Source: Humulus lupulus (lineage: Eukaryota; Streptophyta; Magnoliopsida; Rosales; Cannabaceae). From it: a DNA stretch of 64,000 nt. The notes beneath the pieces were generated by a model, which saw only the letters and a list, made by a program, of their open reading frames with translations, was not told the DNA's origin and ran no database searches. Of the stretch, positions 45,401 to 56,069 are shown in pieces. A program made the translations under genes and the position numbers. The stretch is from positions 114,518,903-114,582,902 of the forward strand of contig NC_084802.1 of the NCBI RefSeq assembly GCF_963169125.1, read 5' to 3'. Within the stretch, counting starts at the first letter, position 1. Each line of letters starts with the position of its first letter.

Positions 45401-45817
45401 AAACACAGTTTCCTAGTGGTGTGACGTGGGAGTAGAATTCGATGTCGAGGTTCTGGCCGACTGACTGGGCCTGGACCGGTTACCCCGGCGGGACTTGTGA
45501 GTCCCACTATGCCTCTTTCCGACGTTAGCGTCGGTTGTAAGAGGGTGTAACCTGGCCAAGACCTTTTCGATCTGCCTGTTTGCTTTCGACAGCTGACTCC
45601 TCAACTGTGCATTTTCCATTTCTACCGCTGTGTAGAAATCCGGGTTCGGATTGGGCGGCCGGGGAGCCAAACTTCCAGTGTCGTCCTGGCCCATTGGCTA
45701 CTTTCCCGGTCGATGCTGAACCTCAGGGTTTTGCTCATCGGATATGGCGGCATGGTGGGCCTCTTGCCCATCACGTTGATCCGCTTCATTACCATGCTTC
45801 GAGCGAGTAACCACCAT
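42420..45817 (-). pseudogene. EA gag, split by a solo LTR
   Basis: Starts MVVTRSKHGN at 45817. A TAG after about 40 codons is followed by 'MGQDDTGSLAPRPPNPNPD' and a coiled-coil start. After the inserted solo LTR (43680-44783) the capsid domain resumes at 43558 ('KFNGDGDPSDHLGMFNTLMM', 'CLIFPSTLTGPTRKWFKQ'). A knuckle 'CRFHSDIGHNIDDC' near 42601-42650 is again CX2HX4HX4C. Stops and the insertion prevent expression. Confidence 0.85.
43680..44783. mobile_element. Solo LTR in EA gag
   Basis: 1104 bp, 'tgtaacgctctgg...gggcattaca', with inverted termini tgtaa/ttaca and target duplication 'ggtta' (43675-43679 and 44784-44788). No coding domain. The end 'cgaattc.gggg.attaca' style suggests a gypsy LTR whose sense strand may be minus. 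Confidence 0.9.
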
Positions 45818-45850
45818 GGCTGGGTTTCTACAATAGCACCTATCTAAATC

Positions 45851-45868
45851 CTCTCAATGAAAGCACCA
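45851..45868 (-). other. EA primer-binding site
   Basis: Plus strand 'ctctcaatgaaagcacca', three bases from the LTR and identical to the E1, E2 and E3 sites. Confidence 0.75.
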
Positions 45869-45871
45869 AAC

Positions 45872-46649
45872 TGTTGACGCAGTTCTTCGGCAACAGATAA
45901 TTATACGAATAAACGGGATGGATTAGTGCTAGATAATGAACCGTAATATGTAAATATTTATCTTCCAAACTGGTGAAAATAGTATAGGGGGAAGGTTATA
46001 ACTCCTTTCCTTTTAGGTGGTTCGAAGGTTAAAATCCCTCTAGTCCACCAGTCAATATTATTGATATCTCTCTGGTATTCCTTACAGGGTGTTTCTTTAC
46101 AAACTAGACGCCAACCCCTTGCAACGCCCAAGGTCTCCATATTTATAGGGAGAGGACACCTGGGTGTTGGCAAAGGGGGTCATCCCATGACCTTCTTACC
46201 CATCATGTCACTTCTGTGACACTTATGATTAATTCCTAAAACCTGACAATGAAGTGTTGTCTAATCAATAGGTAAGGGGGATAATGGGCCGCATGGCCCA
46301 AACCAGTCATGGGGTGTCTGAACACGCATGTTTATGCTGCGTGTCTGAGAATTCAGGAATGGAGTAGACACGTGATGTCTAATATGCGCACGTTTACATT
46401 GCGCGGTTGACTTCATGAATGGTCGGGGGTGTCAGCTCTACGTCGTACCCCGAGCTTCATGTAGTTCCAGCTCGTGGTGTCCACACTGCTGACCCGATGC
46501 CTTCGAGTATTCTTAATAAACCTTTGACTACCTCGAGCTAAAGAGGTGGTGACTCGTAACAGCAACTTCGGATAGGTGGCCTCCACGTGGCTGATAGAAT
46601 TATGCCCTTTTCCAGCTCGCTAATAACCCGTGGATGTTTAGGGCGTACA
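45872..46649 (-). repeat. EA 5' LTR
   Basis: Plus strand starts 'tgttgacgcag' next to the primer site. The outer end is placed at 'gggcgtaca' (46649) because it gives a TG...CA element, but without a partner LTR this is tentative. A TATA box (plus 'atatttatag') lies in a loop between 'tctcc' (46134-46138) and 'ggaga' (46149-46153). Confidence 0.65.
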
Positions 46650-47460
46650 TATTGTAAATAGGGTTTTGTTTTTAACCCGAAACCTATTATAAATTAATAT
46701 AAAATTTTCAAAATTTTCAATGACACCCTTTAACCATATGGTATGGCGCCACAATATGAATGTTGTTGGTAATATTTTGTTTTATCAGGTCAAGTTTATT
46801 ATGTTAATTATATATATTAACAACTCCCTCCTAGGTTAGGGTGTCTACTTTTTGAGTTTAGTGTTTAATTTGTACCAGTATCTATAAAAAGATATTTTGT
46901 CACAAAACAAGTACTATTACAGCTGTTAGTACTGACAAAATGTACTATGGTATGGAGTAATGTGTACGAACCTGATATTGCGTCGTAGTCAGACATAATT
47001 CCTAGAGGGCCTTGCAATATTTGCTATATTTGAACAAATATTGCTTCATATGTCCATACGTTACCCCAGAATATTTATCGTAATTTAATATAATATAGAG
47101 ATACACATAAAAAAACTAATTTATTACATTTCTTTGTGTTTAATAGTAAATGAATGGTATAATAAAATATAGTTAAAAATAAATTAAATGCCTCCAAATT
47201 TTAAAAAACTATTTGAGTGTCCAAGAGCTCAAACATTGTTCCAACTCTGAAATATAACTAGGTGTTAGGTGATTACTTTTTGAGTTTTAGGTTTATTTTG
47301 TACTAAGTATCTACAAAGAAGATATTTCGTCAGATAACAAGGACTATTACAACTGTTAATACTGACAAAATGTACTAGGGTATTGAGTAACGTGCATGAA
47401 CCTGATATTGCACCCTAATCAGACATAATGCCTTGAGGGCCTCGCAATATTTGCTATATC
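46650..47460. repeat. Two ~190-bp direct repeats
   Basis: Copy 1 (about 46845-47030) and copy 2 (about 47270-47460), about 425 bp apart, share 'actttttgagtt', 'actgacaaaatgtacta', 'gaacctgatattgc', 'cagacataat' and 'gcaatatttgctatat'. Copy 2 is cut by the LTR that starts at 47461. No ORF or known element was recognised. Confidence 0.7.
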
Positions 47461-48509
47461 TGTAAAATGCCCTAGACTACTACTTTGTAATAGGTTATCA
47501 ACCTTATAAACTTATTTAATGAAAAACCACTTAACATATGAAAATCCAGTGGGGCCTTGCTAAAACATGAAAGTTGGGCCCAATAGTTTAAAATGAAAAT
47601 AAAAGTTCTCATGCAACGTTTAAAAATAAATATAATTCAAGTCCCACCGATAAGTTTTTAAATCAAAATAAAACATAACATCATTCTTTAAAAATTGACG
47701 TTTAAGCTGATCGCTTACTCGCCCATAGGATACCCCCACGCCATACACTCTCTGACGTCGGAACTCCTCACATCACCACGCGTGCCAAAGAGAAACCCTA
47801 TTTATTACCTGAAAGAGAAAGTAAGGGGGTGAGCTAAAAGCCCAATAAGGAAGTACAAACAACAAACAAAGAAAATACAATAAAGGCATACTCATATCGT
47901 AAGACTCATACAACATGATATCCATACATCATCATACATCGTACTTAACGTCGTCATCAAACATCATATGTCATTATCATGCATCGCATATCATTAACAT
48001 ATTCAAACATCATCATTACATCATTGTGAACATGGCCCCCTCTCTTGTCCATGTCACATCTTAAGGTAAACAGGAGGCTCTGGTCCTTGAATAACCTCGG
48101 CAAGTCCGCCTATGAGTTACGTCGTACCTTAGTAACTCGGGTTACGTCTTTATATCCTTAGTAACCCCTTTGTTGTGTCGCGTTCAACACTCTAACAACC
48201 ATTTGCTTTTCATACAACATAAAAAAAAATACATGCAATCCAGTCATATCAACACAAAGGAAATACATGATTCATCAAATTCATCGTATCATCTCAAAAT
48301 AGCATTTCATACGTCATATCACATGTTACATCATCATATATAACATTTAACCTCAAACAAACCCATCTTACCATTCATAGCATAAGTAAATAGAATTCTA
48401 TCTAACTTTTTCATCTCAAGTTCGAGCAAAGCAAAAAATTGAAAAAACTTCACAACGAGCCTATAACCATAATCAAAACTTAAATTTAAAACTTAATATT
48501 TTCTATATA

Positions 48510-49098
48510 TGTTATCCAAAAAAATTAGCATTGGTGACGTGGCAAGTGATCCCTGGACACGTGGCTGACACCTGGAAACGTTCTACTAGAGTGTCGACCA
48601 GAAGACACATTAGAAGCAGTGCGAACCTGCCTTACCTGCGACCAGCCTGGTCGATGGTTCCGCATACAAGGCAACATTAATGGGAAGATCTTTGTGAATC
48701 CCGAATTTATCTCACACAATCTCTTGAGTATCCGGTTATTCAGGAGAGAATATCTGTAACAATCTTTTGTAATCCCCCTTGAGCCTATAAATAGCAAGAG
48801 ATAGCTCAAGGGAGGGGGCTTTGCTTTTGAATCATTCGAGACTATAGTAATTCTCCTAGTAAGATTGTATTGTTCTTCAGAGATTAGTGAAACTCATTGA
48901 ACCCAAGTTCTTTGATCACTCATCTGATTTTTATATCAATATCAACCTAAGTGGACGTAGGTCATTACCAGATCCTGGGGCCGAACCACTATAAAATACT
49001 GTGTCTTATTTACTTTTGTCATTACGTTATTCTCATTACTTTCATTAATATCAAGCATATTCTGACTCCGTGTCAGTTGGCCAAATCGTGGGTCAACA
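48510..49098 (+). repeat. E3 5' LTR
   Basis: 'tgttatccaaaa...gggtcaaca'. TATA 'cctataaata' lies between 'cccttgagc' (48776) and 'gctcaaggg' (ends 48812). Differs from the 3' LTR mainly by one A in a run, one T/C near 48725 and a few single changes. Confidence 0.95.
48776..48812 (+). promoter_or_regulatory. E3 LTR TATA box in inverted-repeat loop
   Basis: Perfect 9-bp arms 'cccttgagc' and 'gctcaaggg' around 'ctataaatag'. Repeated in the 3' LTR at 59755-59791. The arms differ from E2 ('ccatgagcc') yet still pair. Confidence 0.75.
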
Positions 49099-49101
49099 TT
49101 C

Positions 49102-49119
49102 TGGTGCTTTCATTGAGAG
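49102..49119 (+). other. E3 primer-binding site
   Basis: 'tggtgctttcattgagag', three bases after the 5' LTR. Confidence 0.75.
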
Positions 49120-49146
49120 CTTGATTTAGCGTTGTTGAGAAAACTA

Positions 49147-51427
49147 ATTGCGAAAGCTGGAAAGAAACTAGACAGGCGGCCGCCGCTGCACCGTCAAACC
49201 CACTACCTCCTCCTCCTCCTGCAAGCATGGCAGAGGATGAGCCACAACTGGACTTTGAGGAGGAGGAAATGGATGATGCAACGCTGAAGAGTACCCTGGG
49301 CACGTTGCAGGAAGAGCTGGCTAGTCTGAGAGCCAGTCAGGAGACTGCTGCTGAAGTTATGGTGCGGCAGCAGCAGGAGATTGAACGGCAGCGCGCAGAA
49401 TTGAGCGAAAGGCAGGCGGAGGTAGACCGCCGCCAGGGCGAAGCCATGGCAGCCTTGCTATTGGCTAGAAATCAGGCTGCACCTACCTCGCAGCCCGACC
49501 AACCGGTGAATGGACCACCCCAGAGGGGTCCAAATCCAAGCCCATCGATCCAGCCTTCGAGTCCGTAAAGGTCCGAGCAACCTCAGATGCCCTATGACGA
49601 TGTCCCACTGGATCCTGAGGCACAGCCACCATCCCAAGCTGCTCGGGGTAATCCCCCGCAACAGAGGCAGAATAGGGCCGAGCATCAGCCTCGCAACCCT
49701 AGGCGCCGTAGGAATGATGGGCTGAACCTACCGAACAGAGGTCAGTACCCTCCTGGCAACAGGAGGGACTCAGAGTTAGGCTCTGCGGTTCGGGGCCCCC
49801 CACGGCACGATGATGCACGGGGACACCACGACTAGCGCAGGCCACCCTCTAACGCTCGGGATGGTTCAGCCAGGAACGGACATCGAGGGAATAGTCGATC
49901 TCACCATAGCCAGTCGAGGTTCAGAGATGGCCACGGATACAATGAGGCCGACTCAGGCAAAGGAAATGCCGGTGGGAAGAATGGAGAAAGTGGTAAAGGC
50001 AGAAGCCAGGTACCTCAAGATGACCAACCAAATAGATAGGATGCTGGGGGGCAGCCCAGACAAAATAATGTCTTCGATCAACTCGGGGGTAGCGAGCATC
50101 GGAGAAGAGAAGAGGACCTGAGAGATGTACTCAATGATCGCCGTGAGAGGCATGGCGAGAACGTCCCCCCCGGCAACAGAGGCCACAGCGATTCCTGCCG
50201 CTGTGCAGGCCCAGATAGACGCCCTCAACCAGGCTGTGCAGCAACTGGTCGGGGGAAGGACTTCATACATCGACCACGATAGGAGGAAAGGCACTCCTTT
50301 TGTACAAAGGATAGCTAACGCCGAAACTCCCAGCAAATTCAAGATGCCTATGCTTCCAAACTTTGATGGATATGGAGACCCAGTCTCGCATGTCAATAAG
50401 TTTGAAATTCAAATGGACATTCAGAAAGTGTCTGAAGACGCTCGGTGCAGGATCTTCCCTGCAACACTTTCTGAAGCTGCGCAGGAGTGGTTCTTCAAAT
50501 TCCCTCCCGCAAGCATTGTTTCCTGGGAAATGTTCGTACGGGAGTTCTACGGACAGTTCTATGCTAGTCGTATACACCCGACCGAAGCAAACCAGCTAGT
50601 CGAAATTCGCCAGCAGGATGGGGAGTCAGTGAAAGACTACATCCAACGTTTTATGCGAGCAACAGCTGGAGCGAAGACGGTCGGGGATGAAGGGAAGATG
50701 ATGGCCATAACTGCAGGAGTAAAACATCGTTCTCCCCTCTGGAAGAGTCTCCGAAAGGAAGGGGTGAGAACTACCCAAGAATTTTTGGATCGAGCTTATC
50801 GCTATATCAAGCTTGAAGAGGCCATTACCGACGATGGAAAGCCCTCAGGCAAGGATAAGAAGGCTTCCGAACCCGCCAAGGCCACCAATGGGTCCAAACC
50901 TAGTGGCAATGGCAGAGGAAACGGGAACGGCAACGGTAATGGCAAGAACGGTGGAAAACGGCCGTATAACGAGCCTTCCACCTCCAACAACAAACGAGCC
51001 AAGGGTAATCGTTATGAACCTCGGTTCACTAACTACACTGCCCTTGTTGAGTCTCGGGGAGAGGTTTACCAGGCTACAAGTTCCAGTGTGCCTTACAAGA
51101 AACCTGGGCCCATTCGAAAAGAAACACCACCAAGTTCTGTCGTTACCATAACGACTACAGACATGACACTAATGAATGCAACCATTTAAAAGACGAAATT
51201 TAGTTCCTTATTAGACAAGGACACTTGAGAAGATACGTACGGGCCTCGGGAAATTCCCAACGATAAGCTCCGGGTGGCAACGAGCAGGCGTCCACACGCC
51301 AACGCTCGCCACCATTACAGCCTGCCCCGTGGCTGGAACACTCTTAACCATCTGTGGAGGCCCGCACCTCGCGGGAAATAGCGGAAAGGCCAGAGAACGA
51401 TATGCACGGACTCTGCGCCACGACCAG
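49147..51427 (+). pseudogene. E3 gag, multiply broken
   Basis: Homologous along its length to E2 gag. The start codon is ATT (49147-49149) where E2 has ATG. Breaks: TAA after 'PSIQPSSP' (49566), TAG after 'ARGHHD' (49833), TAG near 50036, an extra C in a C run near 50166 (+1), a 13-bp deletion near 51122 before the zinc knuckle, and TAG near 51200. The capsid domain is intact in frame from about 50170 to 51120. The CX2HX4HX4C knuckle is readable in the next frame (51137-51182). The tail 'RERYARTLRHDQD' runs into protease without a stop. Confidence 0.9.
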
Positions 51428-52060
51428 GACATCGAGATGATGTCTGTGGAGGACCGTGCACCAAAAAAGGCTCGGTCAGAGGAAGGTGAGATAACTTTCT
51501 CTGATGGTGATGCCCAACACGTCCGGTTCCCACATTCCGATCTGCTGGTCGTGGACATCCAGATGGCCAATATGATGGTGAAGAGAGTACTGGTCGATAC
51601 AGGAAGTTCAATGAACATCCTGTATAATTCAACGCTGGAACGCATGAAATTGTCCGTGAAGGACTTGGAGCCCTGCAATCAAATGATATACGGCTTCTCT
51701 GGAGAAGGACTCGCCCCAGCCGGATTGATCAAACTCCCAGTAACGACGGGTACAGCACCTGCAACAAGGACATTACTCGCCACTTTTTTAGTGGTCGATT
51801 GTCCTTCGGCGTACAACGCTGTTATTGGAAGGCCCATACTGGTTGATCTATGGGCCGTCATCTCTATGTGGCACCTAGCCATGAAGTTCCCGACAGACGC
51901 GGGGGTAGGACACGTTTTGGGAAACCAAAGGGAAGCCAGGGAGTGCTACAACGCCTCGATCACAAAGGCGAAAAGTGGAACGTCGAGGAGCACTACTCCA
52001 GATAGATTGCAGATGGCAGTTGATACGCAAGCCCAATCAGGTGATGAAGTCACCAAATAG
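51428..52060 (+). CDS. E3 aspartic protease
   Basis: Open and continuous with the gag tail (frame open from 51329). Catalytic 'LVDTGSSMNIL', then 'YGFSGEGLAPAG' and 'AYNAVIGRPIL'. Closes at TAG 52058-52060. The frame then continues 27 bases to 'DPRFGDFEENV', as in E2. Confidence 0.9.
   Translation, partial: DIEMMSVEDRAPKKARSEEGEITFSDGDAQHVRFPHSDLLVVDIQMANMMVKRVLVDTGSSMNILYNSTLERMKLSVKDLEPCNQMIYGFSGEGLAPAGLIKLPVTTGTAPATRTLLATFLVVDCPSAYNAVIGRPILVDLWAVISMWHLAMKFPTDAGVGHVLGNQREARECYNASITKAKSGTSRSTTPDRLQMAVDTQAQSGDEVTK
52058..52060 (+). promoter_or_regulatory. Conserved in-frame UAG between protease and RT (E3)
   Basis: 'accaaa TAG ggtgttgcc', identical in context to E2. Every other stop in E2 pol has a sense codon in E3, but this one is shared. 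Confidence 0.5.
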
Positions 52061-54396
52061 GGTGTTGCCCAAAGTGAGGATGGAGATTTGGATCCTCGCT
52101 TTGGGGATTTTGAAGAAAATGTCGGACCCGTCAAGGACCTGGAGGAGGTCCAACTCGACAAAGAAGACCCAACCAAAGTCGTAAAGGTTGGGAAAAACTT
52201 AGAGCCTACCACGAAGCACGCACTGGTGGAATTCCTGCGAAAAAACCAGGAGGTCTTTGCCTGGTCGCATAAAGACATGGTTGGGATAGATCCTGCGTAA
52301 TCAACCATGTCCTGAATATAGACAAAACCTTTCCACCCGTGCAACAAAAGAGAAGGCTGCTTGATAAAGACAGATCACGAGCCTTAAAAGAAGAAGTTGG
52401 AAGGCTAAAGGAGAATGGATTCATACGGGTGGCTTTTTATCTGACATGGGTCTCCAATCTGGTGCTAGTCCCCAAGCCTAACGGCAAGTGGCGGACCTGT
52501 GTGGATTTTACAGACCTCAATAAAGCCTGCCCAAAAGACTGCTTCCCACTCCCAAGAATCGACCAGCTGGTCGATGCTACTGCAGGACATGAGATCCTCT
52601 CATTCATGGATGCCTATTCAGGCTACAACCAGATTAGCATGCATCCCCCTGATGAGGATCACACCAGCTTTCGGACCGATACGGGCTTGTACTGTTACAA
52701 AGTAATGCCCTTCGGACTGAAAAACGCAGGTGCGACATACCAACGGCTTGTCAACCACATGTTTAAGGAGCTAATCGGTGTAAACATGGAGGTATACGTG
52801 GATGACATGCTGGTAGAGTCTAAGAAGGCAGAAGGACATGTGAGGGATTTACAAGAGTGCTTTGATGTGTTAAACAAGTACCAGATGAAGTTGAATCCCC
52901 TCAAGTGTTCCTTTGGAGTCGGATCAGGGAAGTTTTTGGGATTTATCGTGAACTCAAGAGGAATCGAGGCCAATCCCGAAAAGATAAAAGCCCTGATCGA
53001 CATGAAGTCACCAGAAAAGATCAAAGATGTACAAAGTTTGACCGGGAGGATCGCGGCCCTAAGTAGATTCATTTCGAAATCAACAGACAAGTGCATCCCA
53101 TTCTTCAATCTACTTAGGGGGAATAAGAAGTTTGAATGGACGGAAGAATGCGAGCAAGCATTCCAGGCGTTGAAAGCTCATATGGCACAACCTCCCATCT
53201 TGTCGAAGCCGATCGAAGGAGAAACTTTGTTCATTTATCTGGCGACTACCGAAGTTGCTGCTAGCGCGGTACTTTTACGGGAGGAAGAAGGCGTACAGAA
53301 AGCAGTCTATTATGTCAGCAAGAGGCTGATCGGTGCAGAATTACGATATCCGCCAATCGAAAGGTTAGCATATTGCCTAATTCTAGCCTCTAGAAAGTTA
53401 CGTCCTTACTTCCAAGCCCATCCTATCACAGTTCTAACTGACCAGCCCCTTCGGCAAGTCCTCCAAAAACCTAAGGCGGCGGGGCGATTGTTAAAATGGG
53501 CAGTCGAACTAGGGCAGTTCGATATAACTTATTCATCGCGAGCAGCAGTAAAGGGACAAGTCTTGGCCGATCTTATTGCAGAGTTCACCGAACTCCCATA
53601 CAGCGAGCAGTGCGAACAGCCTGAAGCACCTGTGCCTCAAGATAAAACCCCTTCGTGGAAGCTATTCACGAATGGCTCATCCAACGAATCCCATGCTGGA
53701 GCGGGAGTGATATTGATAACGCCGGAAGGGCATCGATTTCACTGCGCCATCAGGTTCGACTTCACTGCATCAAACAATGAAGCGGAATACGAAGCACTCC
53801 TCGCTGGATTGAGAATGGCAAAGGATATGAGCATAAAGACGCTTGATATCTACAGTGATTCACAGCTGGTGGTGAATCAGATTCTGGGAGAATACCAAGC
53901 GCGAGGCTTGAAAATGGTGGCCTACTTAAATAAAACAAAAGACTTGTTAGCTGCGTTCACGAAGTACACCCTCCAACAAATCCCGCGAGATCAGAATTCG
54001 AACGCAAATGCCTTAGCCAAACTCGCGAGCGCAAAGGATGCTGACACCTTGAACATCGTGCCAGTAGAAAGAATGAGTAAGCCGAGCATACAAACCACAA
54101 AATCCAGTATGGAGATTCGGATGGAAGATACGTGGATGGGTCCTTTCTTGGAATATCTGATGAACGGTACGCTGCCAACAGATAAGAACAAGGCTAGGAC
54201 TCTACAAAGGCGAGCTGCTAGATACATACTGGTCGATGGTGTGATGTACCGAAGAGGATATTCGATGCCACTACTCAGGTGCGTTACATCAGAAAAAGCT
54301 AAGGAACTCATGAAAGAGGTGCATGAAGGCTTCTGCGGGGATCACGCTGGGGGGCAGAGTTTGGCAAAAAAAATTTTAAGGCAAGGCTACTTCTAG
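52061..54396 (+). pseudogene. E3 reverse transcriptase, RNase H domains, integrase start
   Basis: Frame open from the linker to 52297, where a one-base deletion ('cctgc/gtaatc', E2 'cctgcagtgatc') shifts it. It is then open to TAG at 54394-54396 (Trp in E2). The RT motif 'YVDDMLVESKK' and the gypsy RNase H are present. In the second RNase H the first catalytic Asp is Asn ('LFTNGSS', E2 'LFTDGSS'). It ends inside the integrase zinc finger. Confidence 0.92.
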
Positions 54397-55368
54397 CCAA
54401 CGATGAACGAGGATTCGGTGGAATATGTATGAAGATGTGACAAATGTCAAAGGTATTCCAAGATTCCACGAGCAGCTCCAAACGAATTGAAACAAATGCA
54501 GAGTCCATGGCCTTTTGCAGTATGGGGGATAGATTTAATTGGATCCCTGCCTACAGGGAAAGGTGGAGTAAAGTACGCAGTTGTGGCAGTTGATTACTTC
54601 ACCAAATGGGCCGAGGCTGAACCACTCGCAACCATCACGACCAAGAAAGTTCTCGACTTTGTCATCAAGAACATTGTCTGTCGGTATGGTTTGCCCAGAA
54701 AGATAGTTTCAGACAATGGGACCCAGTTTGACAGCGATTTATTCACCGATTTCTGCGAGAGGCATGGAGTTATTAAAAGCTTTTCTTCAGTCGCACACCC
54801 CCAGGCGAATGGGCAAGTCGAAGCCGTGAACAAAACTCTTAAGGACACCCTGAAGAAAAGACTTGAAGAGGCTAAATGAGCATGGCCAGAGCAGTTGCCT
54901 GAAGTCCTCTGGTCGTATAGAACGTCTCACCGAACAGCGACAGGACATACTCCATTTTCCTTAGCCTATGGGTATGAGGCCATGTTGCCTGTTGAGTTAG
55001 ATCCCCCCTCACATCGGCGGTTGACTTACGACCAGGATCAGAACAGCCAGCTAATGATGGAGTCCCTAGACTCAATCGATGAGATACGAGAGAAAGCTCA
55101 ACTCCGAGTTGCTGCATATCAGCAAAAAGTCGCCCGGTACTTTAACTCCAAAGTTAAAGAAAGAAAATTCAACGTCGGTGACTTGGTGTTGCGACGAGTT
55201 TTCTTAAATACCCGCGACCTTACTGCTGGAGTGCTCGGACCCAATTGGGAAGGACCTTACCAAATTGAAGAAGTCCTTCATCCAGGCACCTATAAACTTG
55301 CACGCTTAAATGGAGATCTCGTTCCCCGCTATTGGAATGGAGAACACCTGCGCAAGTATTATCAGTAA
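54397..55368 (+). pseudogene. E3 integrase
   Basis: Continues the frame: 'YV', a TGA near 54430 (CAA in E2), 'CDKC', then the core from 54487 with 'WGIDLIG', 'SDNGTQF' and 'NGQVEAVNK' (DD35E kept). A further TGA at 54877 (Gly in E2) precedes the C-terminal 'GPNWEGPYQIEEV' and 'YWNGEHLRKYYQ'. Confidence 0.9.
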
Positions 55369-56069
55369 ACAACCCTTTTTAAAGGACTGGCTTGTATTAA
55401 ATTTCAATTTTTACAAGTTTTGCAAAGAGGGTTAGCCACGTTGTATGGCTAACTGCTCGTATATGTAAGGTTCTATTATAGAATCACTCGTAAAGACATG
55501 TTTAGTCCATTTTTAATACGAGATTATAAGGGACTGTGCGCAGCCAGTCATTCTTGCCAACCATTGTGAATTTACGTTTACAAGTATTTGTTCATTACGT
55601 GTGTTGTTTTGCTGTATTACAAGTATCATTTTTCATACGAACAGGAATGTTCGAACAGGCCATGGTCAGGGCAAGTGACCAAGGACCTAAAGCTCCTCGA
55701 TCACTTGGGGGGCATATAAGGCACATCGATAGCAAAGCATACTCGCAAGGTATGTAAACACATGAAAAAAATGAGTGAAAGCATGCTACAGTACTTAGAG
55801 TATTTTTCAAAATTTATGTTTGTTAAATCATGCCAAAGTACTATGCTAAGTTCGGTCATACGGACAAATGTTATAATAAATAAGGATATTATAGCATCAA
55901 GATTTAAGCCTTTACACCGCAAGCATCGCTGCTTGGATGTAACTGTTCAAGTAAAAGGAAAAAGATTTACTGCCCGTGCAGCAAAGTTTAAAACGAAAAT
56001 ATATTGTCTTTACATCACGACCCGTGGGTCGTGTAGCCAAAAAGAAAGAAAAAAAAATAAAGGAAAAGT
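55369..56069. other. E3 spacer between integrase and antisense gene
   Basis: Non-coding, homologous to 30171-30869. It holds the internal polypurine tract. The short ORFs here are not supported by homology between E2 and E3. Confidence 0.6.
55701..55716 (+). promoter_or_regulatory. E3 internal polypurine tract
   Basis: 'tcacttggggggcata', preceded by 'gaccaaggacctaaagctcc', shared with E2 and partly with E1. Confidence 0.65.

Larger units (their letters stand above)
22176..46649 (-). mobile_element. EA: old Tat-type Ty3/gypsy element, split and 3'-truncated
   Basis: Minus-strand element reading right to left: 5' LTR (45872-46649), primer site, gag, protease, RT/RNase H, integrase, ~120-bp tandem repeats, then an antisense gene on the plus strand (22430-25809). 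It is interrupted by E2 (26090-37758 with one target copy) and by a solo LTR in gag (43680-44788). All coding parts carry stops. The 3' LTR should lie near 22180 and is missing; the truncated LTR ends there, so a deletion junction is likely. It is related to E2/E3 but is a different, older family. Confidence 0.75.

Noticed and set aside
44779..45507. Plus and minus ORFs around 45 kb
   Set aside because: Fragments of EA gag in mixed frames; only the 45413-45694 minus piece lies in the gag frame.
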